A DNA stretch of 64,000 bases from Umezawaea sp036375055. Lineage in GTDB: Bacteria; Actinomycetota; Actinomycetes; Mycobacteriales; Pseudonocardiaceae. The stretch lies in assembly GCF_036375055.1 (NCBI RefSeq), contig NZ_DASUSQ010000114.1, positions 1 through 64,000 of the forward strand. Direction: 5' to 3'. A program made the position numbers and the translations under genes. Shown here piece after piece: positions 1-6,977 of the stretch. Within the stretch, counting starts at the first letter, position 1, and each line of letters starts with the position of its first letter. The notes under the pieces are model-generated. The model was not told the DNA's origin and did not search any database. It saw only the letters and a program-made list of their open reading frames with translations.

Positions 1-230
1 CGTGTGGCCGGGCCTCGCCACGTCCTGGTTCTCCGGAAGCGGCGTTCGACGGCGTTGCGTGGTGGGGAGAGCGCGGGATCGACCGAGACCGGCCGCCTTC
101 GTGCGATCCTCACGGCGGCGCCGGAGGATCGGCACGCTCCCGACCGGCAGACGTGCCCGTGTCCTCCGGACCCTGCGTGGCCCGCGGCTGATCACCCGCA
201 GCGGACCAGGGTCCGAACCTCACCCAGCCA

Positions 231-884
231 CTAGTGCGTCCCGGCGCGGACCAGGCCGCACTCGTAGGCGTGCACGACGGCCTGCACGCGGTCGCGCAGG
301 CCGAGCTTGGCCAGCACCCGGCTCACGTGCGTCTTGACGGTGCCCTCCGCCAGGAACAGGTGGACCGCGATCTCGCTGTTGGACAGGCCGCGGGCGATGA
401 GGCCGAGCACCTCGCGCTCGCGCTCGGTCAGCACGTCCAGGGCCGCGGCGGCGGGCGGGGAGGCCGTGCCGACGTGGCGTTCGAGGAGCCTGCGGGTCAC
501 GCTCGGCGCCACGCAGGCGTCGCCGCGGGCGACCACGCGGACGGCCGACAGCAGGTCGGCGGCGAGGGTGTCCTTGAGCAGGAACCCGCTCGCGCCCGCC
601 TGGACGGCGGCGTAGACGTGCTCGTCGAGGTCGAACGTCGTGAGCATCAGCACCCGCGTGCCGGTGTCGCCCGAGCAGATGCGGCGGGTCGCGTCGACAC
701 CGTCGACCTCGGGCATCCGCACGTCCATGAGCACGACGTCCGGCCGCAGCGCCGACGCCAGCTCGGCGGCCTCGGCGCCGTCCGCGGCCTCGCCGACGAC
801 CCGCACGTCCCCGGCGTTCTCCAGGATCATCCGGAACCCGGTGCGCACCAGGGCCTGGTCGTCGGCGATCAGCACCCGGATCAC
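231..884 (-). CDS. NarL/LuxR-family response regulator
   Basis: This is a 217-residue DNA-binding response regulator that should receive phosphate from the histidine kinase encoded just upstream. The receiver domain fills residues 1-120, with the acidic pair DD at 8-9, phosphoacceptor Asp54 in VVLMDVRMPE, a switch Thr in LMLTTF and the conserved Lys in FLLKD. A LuxR-type helix-turn-helix (LTEREREVLGLIARGLSNSE) follows a short linker and ends the protein. The GTG start overlaps the kinase stop codon by 4 bases, so the pair is translationally coupled. Length and architecture are normal for the family. The target genes are unknown; the divergent secreted peptidase is the nearest candidate. Confidence 0.95.
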   Translation of the reverse strand: MIRVLIADDQALVRTGFRMILENAGDVRVVGEAADGAEAAELASALRPDVVLMDVRMPEVDGVDATRRICSGDTGTRVLMLTTFDLDEHVYAAVQAGASGFLLKDTLAADLLSAVRVVARGDACVAPSVTRRLLERHVGTASPPAAAALDVLTEREREVLGLIARGLSNSEIAVHLFLAEGTVKTHVSRVLAKLGLRDRVQAVVHAYECGLVRAGTH

Positions 885-2140
885 GACCCGCTCCCCCGGA
901 TCGGCAGGGCGGCGCGCACCGCGAACCCGCCGCCGGGGCCGGGTTCGGCGACGAGGTGACCGCCGAGCAGCCGCACGCGCTCGCGCATCCCGCTCAGCCC
1001 GTGGCCGCCGCGGGCGCCCTCGCCCGCGCCGCGCCCGTCGTCGCTCACCCTGATCCCGATCTCCGCCCCCGTGTAGGACAGCACGACCTCCGCCTTCGCG
1101 CCCCTGCCCGCGTGCTTCATGGTGTTGGTCAACGCCTCCTGCACGATCCGGTACGCCGACAGGTCCACCGTGGACGGCAGCGGCACGGTCGTCCCCTCGA
1201 CGCGGAGCGCCACCGGCGTGCCCGCCGTCCGCACCTGCTCGACCAGCGCGCCGAGCTGCGCCAGCCCCGGCCTCGGGTGCCGGGTGTCGTCGACCGCGCC
1301 CACCGCCGCCAGCGCCCGGCGCATGTCGGCCAGCGACTCTCGGCCCGTGCGGACGATGGCGTCGAGCGCGGAGCGGGTGTCGGCGGGGCGGTTGTCCAGC
1401 GCGGCGGCCCCGCCCTGCGCCTGGATCACCATCACCGACAGCCCGTGCGCCACCACGTCGTGCAGCTCGCGGCTGATCCGCCCCCGCTCGGCCGCCACCG
1501 CGAACGCCGCCTGGAGGTCGCGGTCCCGTTCGAGTTCCCGCGCCCGCGCCCGGAGTTCGTCGAGGTGCGCCCGCCTGCTGCGGGAGGCCGACCCGACGGC
1601 CCACGCCGCGACCAGAGCGGAGACGAACACGGTCAGCTCGTCGCGCGCGGTGTCCCAGGAGCCCTCCCCGGCGGACGGAGGCGGCTCCGGCAGGAGGACG
1701 GGCGGGACGGGACGGGGCTCGGCGGGCCCCGGTGCGGGCCCCGGTGCGGGCCGGGCGGACAGCGCGGCGGACCCGAACCACCCGGTGGCCACCAGCACCA
1801 GGCAGCCCAGCACCACGAGCGACACGGCGCGCCGGTGCCGCAGCGCGACCGTGCCCAGGAGGACGAGCACGCTCAGGTCGACCGGGGTGATCGGCGCACG
1901 CACCAGCAGGTGCGTCGTGACGGCCACCGCCGCGACCGCCGTCATGGCCACCGGCCACCGGCCGCGCACCGCGACCGCCGCCGCCGCCAACCCCGTCGCC
2001 GTCCACCACACCACCGGGTCGACGGGACCGTCCGCGACCTCGACGCCGTTCACCAGCAGGCTCGCCGCCAGCAGCACCACCGCGAGCGCCGCGTCCCGCA
2101 CCGCGGACGACCGCGCCCACTCCCCCAGCCGCTGCGTCAT
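881..2140 (-). CDS. Two-component sensor histidine kinase (HisKA_3/NarX type)
   Basis: This 419-residue membrane kinase would autophosphorylate and pass phosphate to the response regulator whose start overlaps its stop. The N-terminal 160 or so residues carry several hydrophobic segments with almost no extracytoplasmic domain, so it probably senses within the membrane. A HisKA_3 dimerisation domain follows, with the phosphoacceptor His near residue 227 in RELHDVVAHG. The C-terminal HATPase_c domain shows the N box (EALTNTMKHAG) and the G box (DDGRGAG and GHGLSGMRERV). I chose the ATG that begins MTQRLGEW because it precedes the first hydrophobic segment; the frame is open further upstream, but that sequence looks non-coding. 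The divergent neighbour encodes a secreted hydrolase, 145 bases away. Confidence 0.93.
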   Translation of the reverse strand: MTQRLGEWARSSAVRDAALAVVLLAASLLVNGVEVADGPVDPVVWWTATGLAAAAVAVRGRWPVAMTAVAAVAVTTHLLVRAPITPVDLSVLVLLGTVALRHRRAVSLVVLGCLVLVATGWFGSAALSARPAPGPAPGPAEPRPVPPVLLPEPPPSAGEGSWDTARDELTVFVSALVAAWAVGSASRSRRAHLDELRARARELERDRDLQAAFAVAAERGRISRELHDVVAHGLSVMVIQAQGGAAALDNRPADTRSALDAIVRTGRESLADMRRALAAVGAVDDTRHPRPGLAQLGALVEQVRTAGTPVALRVEGTTVPLPSTVDLSAYRIVQEALTNTMKHAGRGAKAEVVLSYTGAEIGIRVSDDGRGAGEGARGGHGLSGMRERVRLLGGHLVAEPGPGGGFAVRAALPIRGSGS

Positions 2141-2285
2141 GACCCGCGAGCGTAGGACCCGCTCGGGTCGGCCCGCGTCCGTCGCGAGAGGTATATCGGC
2201 CGCCCCGACCACCCCGCGCGGCAGACGCCACCGTGCGAACGCGGACGGACGCGGACCGGCCCACGTCGGTGCCAGCCTTGACCGC

Positions 2286-3887
2286 ATGAGACGACAAGTG
2301 TTGACACGCAAGGGTTTCGCGGCGGTGGTGGCCGCCGCCGCGCTGACGTCGCTGGCCGTCGTCCCGGCCCACGCGTCCGGGACGACGCCGCAGGTCGCCT
2401 GGCGGACCTGTCCGGCGTACTCCGACGACGTGCTGCGCGGCCTCGGCGTCCCCGACGAGAGGCTGCCGGAGGTCCGGGCCCAGCTGGCCAGGCTGGAGTG
2501 CGGCACGGTCGGTGTCCCGCTCGACCACGGCTCGCCCCGCGGCAGGCGGATCGACGTGGCGATCACGCGGCTCAGGGCCACCGACCAGGAGCACAGGCTG
2601 GGCAGCCTCGCGCTCAACCCCGGCGGGCCGGGCGGCAGCGGGTACCTGATGGGCGTCCAGGTCGGCCTGGAGAACGACGAGACCAGGCGGCTCGGCGAGC
2701 GGTACGACCTGATCGGCTTCGACCCGCGCGGTGTCGGCAACAGCACCAAGGTGGACTGCGCGCCGCCCGGCCCCGGTGGGCAGGAGCCCGCGCCGGGGCC
2801 GATCACCAGGGAGGCGGCGAAGGCCGTGTTCGACCTCCAGGCGGCGGCCAACAAGGCCTGCGGTGACAGCGATCCCGCGTTCCTCGGGCAGCTCACCACG
2901 GAGAACGTGGCCCGCGACCTCGACGTGGTTCGAGCCGCCCTGCGCGAGCCGAGGCTGAACCTCCTCGGTGTGTCCTGGGGGACGTGGCTGGGCGCGGTCT
3001 ACCGCAGCGCGTTCCCCGCCGCGGCGGGCCGGGTGTTCCTGGACAGCGTGGCACCGCCGCGCTTCCGGCTGGACACCTTCGAGGACGACCGCGCGATGGC
3101 CGCCGAACGCAGCTCCGCCCGGCAGTTCGCCTGGCTGGCCCAGCACGACGACGCCTACGGCCTGGGCTCCACACCCGAGCGGGTGCGCGCCACCGTCCTG
3201 GCCCTGATCGCGGACTTCGACGCCCACCCCCGGCGCTACACCGACGTCCCGATGCCGGTCGACGGCTCGATCATCGCCGTGAGCGCCGTGCAGCCCTCGG
3301 AGGTCTGGCCGCTGGTGGGCACCGTGCTCAAGGAGCTGCGCGAGTCGACCGGCCCGACCGCGCCGCCGACGTTCAAGGACGTCGTCGTGGGCCCGCCCAG
3401 CCAGCCGCCGCCACCGGGCGCGCCCGAGCTGAACAACCGCACGATGGGCCGTGCGACCCTCTGCAACGAGGACCCGAGCAGGCTCGACTTCGAGCGCGCC
3501 TGGGCGGCGTTCCAGGAGCGCCTGGCCGACAACCCGGTGACCGGACGCTCCCTCGACTTCTCGGCCGGGTGCGCCGGGTGGCCGCTGCCCGTGCGCGAGC
3601 ACCGGCTGCGCCACGGCTCCGGTTCGCTGGTGCTGGCCGGGCACCGCCACGAGGTCGTGTCGGTCTTCGAGTGGACCGCGTGGATGCGGGCGGAGGTCGG
3701 CGGCAGGACCTACACCGTCGAGGACGACGTCCACGGCTCGGTGCTGCGCGTCCCCGAGTGCGCCGCCGACCTGGTCCGCTACTTCACCACCGGTCGGATC
3801 GACGACGGCTGCCCCGGCGCTCCGGGACCCGACGGCCCGACCACCGCGAAGACCTTCGACCCGACCGGAACGGCGCTGGCGGGCTGA
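2286..3887 (+). CDS. Secreted alpha/beta-hydrolase (tripeptidyl-aminopeptidase-like)
   Basis: This 533-residue exported hydrolase resembles the actinobacterial SlpD/SlpE/tripeptidyl aminopeptidase family. An N-terminal signal peptide (MRRQVLTRKG, then a hydrophobic core ending near AHA) leads into an alpha/beta-hydrolase fold. The oxyanion segment NPGGPGGSG lies near residue 115 and the nucleophile is Ser230 in GVSWGTW. The C-terminal TAP-like domain keeps a candidate catalytic His in DDVHGS. The usual catalytic Asp after the LV-x-G-T motif is not obvious: the equivalent stretch reads LVLAGHRHEVV. The enzyme may therefore use a displaced acid, or be altered in activity. It is monocistronic, with a strong hairpin right after its stop. 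It lies opposite the sensor kinase, which may regulate it. Confidence 0.85.
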   Translation: MRRQVLTRKGFAAVVAAAALTSLAVVPAHASGTTPQVAWRTCPAYSDDVLRGLGVPDERLPEVRAQLARLECGTVGVPLDHGSPRGRRIDVAITRLRATDQEHRLGSLALNPGGPGGSGYLMGVQVGLENDETRRLGERYDLIGFDPRGVGNSTKVDCAPPGPGGQEPAPGPITREAAKAVFDLQAAANKACGDSDPAFLGQLTTENVARDLDVVRAALREPRLNLLGVSWGTWLGAVYRSAFPAAAGRVFLDSVAPPRFRLDTFEDDRAMAAERSSARQFAWLAQHDDAYGLGSTPERVRATVLALIADFDAHPRRYTDVPMPVDGSIIAVSAVQPSEVWPLVGTVLKELRESTGPTAPPTFKDVVVGPPSQPPPPGAPELNNRTMGRATLCNEDPSRLDFERAWAAFQERLADNPVTGRSLDFSAGCAGWPLPVREHRLRHGSGSLVLAGHRHEVVSVFEWTAWMRAEVGGRTYTVEDDVHGSVLRVPECAADLVRYFTTGRIDDGCPGAPGPDGPTTAKTFDPTGTALAG

Positions 3888-3898
3888 CCCGACGCGGA

Positions 3899-3936
3899 GG
3901 TCCCGGCCCGCCGCGTGCGAGCGGCGGGCCGGGACC
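3899..3936 (+). terminator. Intrinsic-type terminator hairpin
   Basis: A perfect 16-bp stem (left arm 3899-3914, right arm 3921-3936) encloses the loop GTGCGA, starting 12 bases after the stop of the secreted peptidase. There is no U-run, as is usual for high-GC actinobacterial terminators. Confidence 0.85.
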
Positions 3937-3971
3937 GTCAGCGGAGCTCGCCCGTCGCGGTCGACGACGTC

Positions 3972-4076
3972 CCGGTCACGTACTCGGCGGCCACCGCCGT
4001 ACCCGGTGCCGACGGCCCCTGACGGCCGCGACGGGCGTCGACGGGGCCGCCACGACCGTGCGCACGAGAACCTCCC
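3972..4076 (-). pseudogene. Decayed 5-prime end of a fourth small secreted-protein paralogue
   Basis: On the minus strand this stretch aligns with the start of the three intact paralogues at 4099-5563. It contains a leader region, the equivalent of the start codon (here GTG at 4063-4065 instead of ATG), and the signal-peptide coding region up to the PGTAxAAEY segment. One base is missing midway, so GTCGCGGCCGTC is followed by 11 instead of 12 bases before GCACCGGG. This puts the ATG end and the PGTAVAAEY end in different frames. Sequence beyond the signal peptide no longer resembles the family. It is a truncated, frameshifted remnant of a larger tandem array. Confidence 0.75.
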
Positions 4077-4098
4077 GACGAACGCGCGGGGCATCCGG

Positions 4099-4524
4099 TC
4101 ACATGAACGTGAACCAGTCCGTGTACTCCGGCTGGGCGCCGGAGCTGCGGTTCCAGGTGCCCGCGCGGCCGAACAGGGCGCTGTCCTCGTAGTAGTTCTT
4201 GTTGCACGACGCCCACACGCCGAGGCCGTGGCTGTTGATGCAGATGCCCTTGCGGTAGAGCGAGGCGTTGCGCACGTTCTCCCACTCCACGACGGCCGAC
4301 GCGCCGTCGGACTTGTTGTCCAGCACCCACCACCGGTCGCCGCTCACCTCCAGGCAGACCGTGACCGCGAACAGGTCGTCGTCGCACCTCAACCGCTCGC
4401 CCGTGGGCGGTGTGCCCACGACGGCGTAGTCGGTCTCGTACTCGGCGGCCATCGCCGTACCCGGTGCCAACAGCCCCAGGACGGCCGCGACGGCCATCGA
4501 CAGGGCCAACACGATCTTGCGCAT
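4099..4524 (-). CDS. Small secreted four-cysteine protein, paralogue 1
   Basis: This 141-residue exported protein belongs to a family I do not recognise. A Sec signal peptide (MRKIVLALSMAVAAVLG, cleavage near AMA-A) precedes a mature domain of about 114 residues. The domain has four cysteines, a GDRWWVLDN motif, and the block NSHGLGVWASCNKNYYED shared with its two neighbours. The four conserved cysteines suggest two disulfides. The protein ends in an aromatic tail (DWFTFM). It is the most downstream of three tandem same-strand copies. The first 35 residues are identical to copy 2 while the mature part differs widely. The leader GGGAAGG before the ATG is also conserved between copies. The compact repeats recall small beta-sandwich inhibitors or lectins, but no function can be assigned. 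Confidence 0.85.
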   Translation of the reverse strand: MRKIVLALSMAVAAVLGLLAPGTAMAAEYETDYAVVGTPPTGERLRCDDDLFAVTVCLEVSGDRWWVLDNKSDGASAVVEWENVRNASLYRKGICINSHGLGVWASCNKNYYEDSALFGRAGTWNRSSGAQPEYTDWFTFM

Positions 4525-4569
4525 GAGAACCTTCCCGTTGTGCAGAACCGCTCCTCAGCGAGGGCGGGA

Positions 4570-4599
4570 CCGGTCCGCCGCGGGTGTGCGGCGGACCGG
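4570..4599 (-). terminator. Hairpin between secreted-protein paralogues
   Basis: A perfect 12-bp stem (4570-4581 and 4588-4599) with a 6-base loop follows the stop of paralogue 2 on the minus strand. Each copy may therefore be a separate transcription unit. Confidence 0.7.
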
Positions 4600-4622
4600 A
4601 CGATCGGTGGTGGAGGACCCGC

Positions 4623-5048
4623 CTACATGAACCAGAGCCAGTTGGCGTAGTCCGGGGAAGCGCCGGTGCTGCGGTTCCAGACGCCCGCGCGACCCCGCAC
4701 GGTGCTGTCCTCGTAGTAGTTCTTGTTGCACGACGCCCACACGCCGAGGCCGTGGCTGTTGACGCAGCGGCCCTCGCGGTAGAGGGAGCCGCCGCGGTAG
4801 TTCTCCCAGTCCACGACGGCCGACTTGCCGTCGGAGTCGTTGTCGAGCACCCACCAGCGGTCGCCGCTCAGCTCAAGGCAGACCTGGACCCCCACCCGGA
4901 GGTCGTCGCACGCCAGCAGCTCGCCCAGCGGCAGGCTGCCCGCCACCGCGTAGTCGGTCTCGTACTCGGCGGCCATCGCCGTACCCGGTGCCAGAAGCCC
5001 CAGGACGGCCGCGACGGCCATCGACAGGGCCAACACGATCTTGCGCAT
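4623..5048 (-). CDS. Small secreted four-cysteine protein, paralogue 2
   Basis: This is the middle of three tandem 141-residue paralogues. The signal peptide and first mature residues (1-35) are identical to paralogue 1, while the mature body is closer to paralogue 3, sharing SDGKSA, GGSLYR and RCVNSHG. That mosaic suggests either a very recent 5-prime duplication or gene conversion. The motifs GDRWWVLDN and WASCNKNYYEDS and the four cysteines are retained. The start ATG is supported by the conserved leader with GGGAAGG about 6 bases upstream. A hairpin follows the stop. The function is unknown; it is exported and presumably acts outside the cell. Confidence 0.85.
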   Translation of the reverse strand: MRKIVLALSMAVAAVLGLLAPGTAMAAEYETDYAVAGSLPLGELLACDDLRVGVQVCLELSGDRWWVLDNDSDGKSAVVDWENYRGGSLYREGRCVNSHGLGVWASCNKNYYEDSTVRGRAGVWNRSTGASPDYANWLWFM

Positions 5049-5102
5049 GAGAACCTTCCCGTTGTGCTGACTTCGCCCCTCCGCGAGGGACGGGTCTGGG
5101 TG

Positions 5103-5123
5103 GCTCGCCCGGTGTCGGCGAGC
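5103..5123 (-). terminator. Short hairpin downstream of paralogue 3
   Basis: A 7-bp GCTCGCC/GGCGAGC stem with a 7-base loop lies just after the stop of paralogue 3 on the minus strand. It is weaker than its counterpart at 4570. Confidence 0.45.
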
Positions 5124-5137
5124 GGGTGGGGCGGCGG

Positions 5138-5563
5138 TCACATGTACTTGAACCAGCCGTAGTAGTCCGGCCAGGAGCCGACGCTGCGGTTCCAGACGCC
5201 CTGGCGGCCGTTCAGGGTGCTGTCCTCGTAGTAGTTCTTGTTGCACGAGGCCCACGTGCCCGAGCCGTGGCTGTTGACGCAGCGGCCGTTGCGGTAGAGG
5301 GAACCGCCGCGGAAGTTCTCCCAGTCCACGATGGCCGACTTGCCGTCGGAGTCCGAGTCGAGCACCCACCAGCGGTCGCCGCTGGGCTCGAAGCAGACGT
5401 AGACCGCGGGCCTGGGGACGTCGCACTGCAACACCTCGTCCGACGGCGGTGTGCCGAGGACCCCGTCGTCGATCTCGTACTCGATGGCCAAAGCCGTGCC
5501 GGGCAACGCGATACCTGTGACGGCCGCGAACGCCAGGGACAGGGCCAGCACGATCTTGCGCAT
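5138..5563 (-). CDS. Small secreted four-cysteine protein, paralogue 3
   Basis: This is the most upstream of the three 141-residue copies. Its signal peptide (MRKIVLALSLAFAAVTG) has diverged from the nearly identical leaders of copies 1 and 2, so it is probably the oldest member or the parent. The mature domain carries the same four cysteines, GDRWWVLD, NSHGSGTWASCNKNYYED and a C-terminal aromatic tail (GWFKYM). The equal length of all three copies implies a compact fold that does not tolerate insertions. The gene lies 30 bases downstream of the secreted protein encoded at 5594-6868 and may be co-transcribed with it. No function can be inferred beyond export. Confidence 0.85.
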   Translation of the reverse strand: MRKIVLALSLAFAAVTGIALPGTALAIEYEIDDGVLGTPPSDEVLQCDVPRPAVYVCFEPSGDRWWVLDSDSDGKSAIVDWENFRGGSLYRNGRCVNSHGSGTWASCNKNYYEDSTLNGRQGVWNRSVGSWPDYYGWFKYM

Positions 5564-5593
5564 GGCTGCCTTCCGGTTGTGCTTGCCGGGGTT

Positions 5594-6868
5594 TCAGTCG
5601 ACGTCGGTGAGCGGGACGGCGAAGATCGCGCGCTTGTCGACGAACGTGCCGCCGTCGGCGGACCACGCGTGCTCGGTGACGGTCCACAGCTTCCCGGCGG
5701 TGGTGCCGGGTCCGTGCTCGTGGTAGAGGTCCTCGCCGCCGACGGCCCAGCTGTTGGTGGTGGTCGCCCCGCCGGTCGTGCCGGAGTACATCCAGCTGTG
5801 CTGCCGGTTGGAGCTGCGGCCGAGGTAGTAGCGCCCGTTCCAGGTCTGCACGCCCTGCACGTTGCTGCGCGGCGAGGTCACCGCGTCCTGGGCGACGGCC
5901 TTGCCGTTGGTCAGCACCGGCAGCCGGGTGGTCGCGTCGACCCGGTAGCGGACCACGCGGCCACCGTCCACCGCGGCGTCCGTGCTGCGCTGGTCGCGGT
6001 ACTCGCCGACGACGAGCGTGTCCGGCGTGGTGCTGCGGTCCAGCGACAGCGACGAGAAGCAGAGCTGCGTCGCGCTGGGCGTGCACGGGGTCTGGACGGC
6101 CTGCTTGTACGCGCCCACCTGGGGCAGCACGTACTTGTAGCCGTGGGCGTAGTAGGCGCTGCCGCTCCTGCCGATCACGTCCTGCGCGTCGGAGACCTCC
6201 AGGACGCGGTTGACGTCGAACACCCGCAGCCCGCCCGACGTGTCGGCGACGTACAGGTGGTGGCCGAGCCAGGCCAGTCCGCCCGCGTGGATCGGCACCG
6301 CCGTGTAGTTCGGCGTCGTCGTCCTCGTCGGCTCGACGAGCAGCACGTGCCGGTACCTGCGGTTCGCCACGTCGAGGAACGACACCCGCACGCCCTTGTC
6401 CGGCCCCGTCAGGTCGTAGTGCCAGCTGACGAGCATGACGCGGTTCTCGCCCCACAGGCCGTCGTCGTCGGCGTCGGACGAGCCGGTGATGCCCTGCGGC
6501 TGCCAGTAGGTGACCTCGCTGTCGCCGTCGTCCCAGCAGAACCGGTCGCTGCTGTGCAGGATCTGCCCCGAGGTCAGCGGGTGGTCCGTGCGGGCGTAGT
6601 GCTCCGGGAGCGCCTGCTGCTGCGTGCCCGAACAGGTCTCCAGCGGGCGGTTCGCGTCGCCGAGCACCGCCGCGACCGACCTGGTGGTGCCGAGCGCGGT
6701 CTCCAGGTTCTCCGCGTAGGCCTCCAGGCTCCAGTCCGGTGTCAGCGAGAAGGCCTCCACCGGCCTGCTGCGGATGAGGTCGTCCACCTCCTCGGCCCGC
6801 ACCGGCAACGCCGCGGCCACCGCGTACGTGCAGACCAGTAGAACTAGCGTGCTCCAACGTTTGCCCAT
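5594..6868 (-). CDS. Secreted protein of unknown function, propeller-like
   Basis: This 424-residue exported protein begins with a clear signal peptide (MGKRWSTLVLLVCTYAVAAA). The mature part contains repeated segments typical of beta-propeller strands, such as HAGGLAWLGHHLYVADTSGG, GVQTWNGRYYLGRS, and the closing GKLWTVTEHAWSADGG. It resembles widely distributed Streptomyces secreted proteins without assigned function. The start was chosen at the ATG preceded by GGGAG. An upstream in-frame ATG ten codons earlier would disrupt the signal peptide. It heads the minus-strand group that includes the three small cysteine proteins and is divergent from the STAND-WD40 gene. A large dyad sits in the shared promoter region. 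Confidence 0.7.
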   Translation of the reverse strand: MGKRWSTLVLLVCTYAVAAALPVRAEEVDDLIRSRPVEAFSLTPDWSLEAYAENLETALGTTRSVAAVLGDANRPLETCSGTQQQALPEHYARTDHPLTSGQILHSSDRFCWDDGDSEVTYWQPQGITGSSDADDDGLWGENRVMLVSWHYDLTGPDKGVRVSFLDVANRRYRHVLLVEPTRTTTPNYTAVPIHAGGLAWLGHHLYVADTSGGLRVFDVNRVLEVSDAQDVIGRSGSAYYAHGYKYVLPQVGAYKQAVQTPCTPSATQLCFSSLSLDRSTTPDTLVVGEYRDQRSTDAAVDGGRVVRYRVDATTRLPVLTNGKAVAQDAVTSPRSNVQGVQTWNGRYYLGRSSNRQHSWMYSGTTGGATTTNSWAVGGEDLYHEHGPGTTAGKLWTVTEHAWSADGGTFVDKRAIFAVPLTDVD

Positions 6869-6914
6869 GATCACTCCCGCTCGTCCTTCGCCCCACAAGG
6901 TCTAGGGCGAACGG

Positions 6915-6949
6915 GATTGATCAGCAGCCCGCGCGGGAGCTGGTCAATC
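6915..6949. promoter_or_regulatory. Nested 35-bp dyad in a divergent promoter region
   Basis: GATTGATCAG (6915-6924) and CTGGTCAATC (6940-6949) form 10-bp arms with one mismatch. Between them lies a second perfect palindrome, CCCGCGCGGG (6928-6937). The element occupies the 109-base gap between the secreted-protein gene and the HTH-STAND gene, 29 bases before the GTG of the latter. It could be an operator for the HTH domain of that protein or a stem-loop in its leader. Confidence 0.55.
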
Positions 6950-6977
6950 AAAAGAGTTCAAAGCGACGAGGAGTCCT

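Noticed and set aside
1..230. Short open frames at the left edge
   Set aside because: Two overlapping plus-strand frames both read as Arg/Pro-rich sequence with no ribosome site or domain and run into the antisense of the response-regulator gene.
231..4094. A continuous minus-strand frame of over 1280 codons covering the two-component and peptidase genes
   Set aside because: Only its end is the real response regulator. The rest is Arg/Gly/Ala-rich shadow of the kinase and of the opposite-strand peptidase, with no ribosome site or domain.
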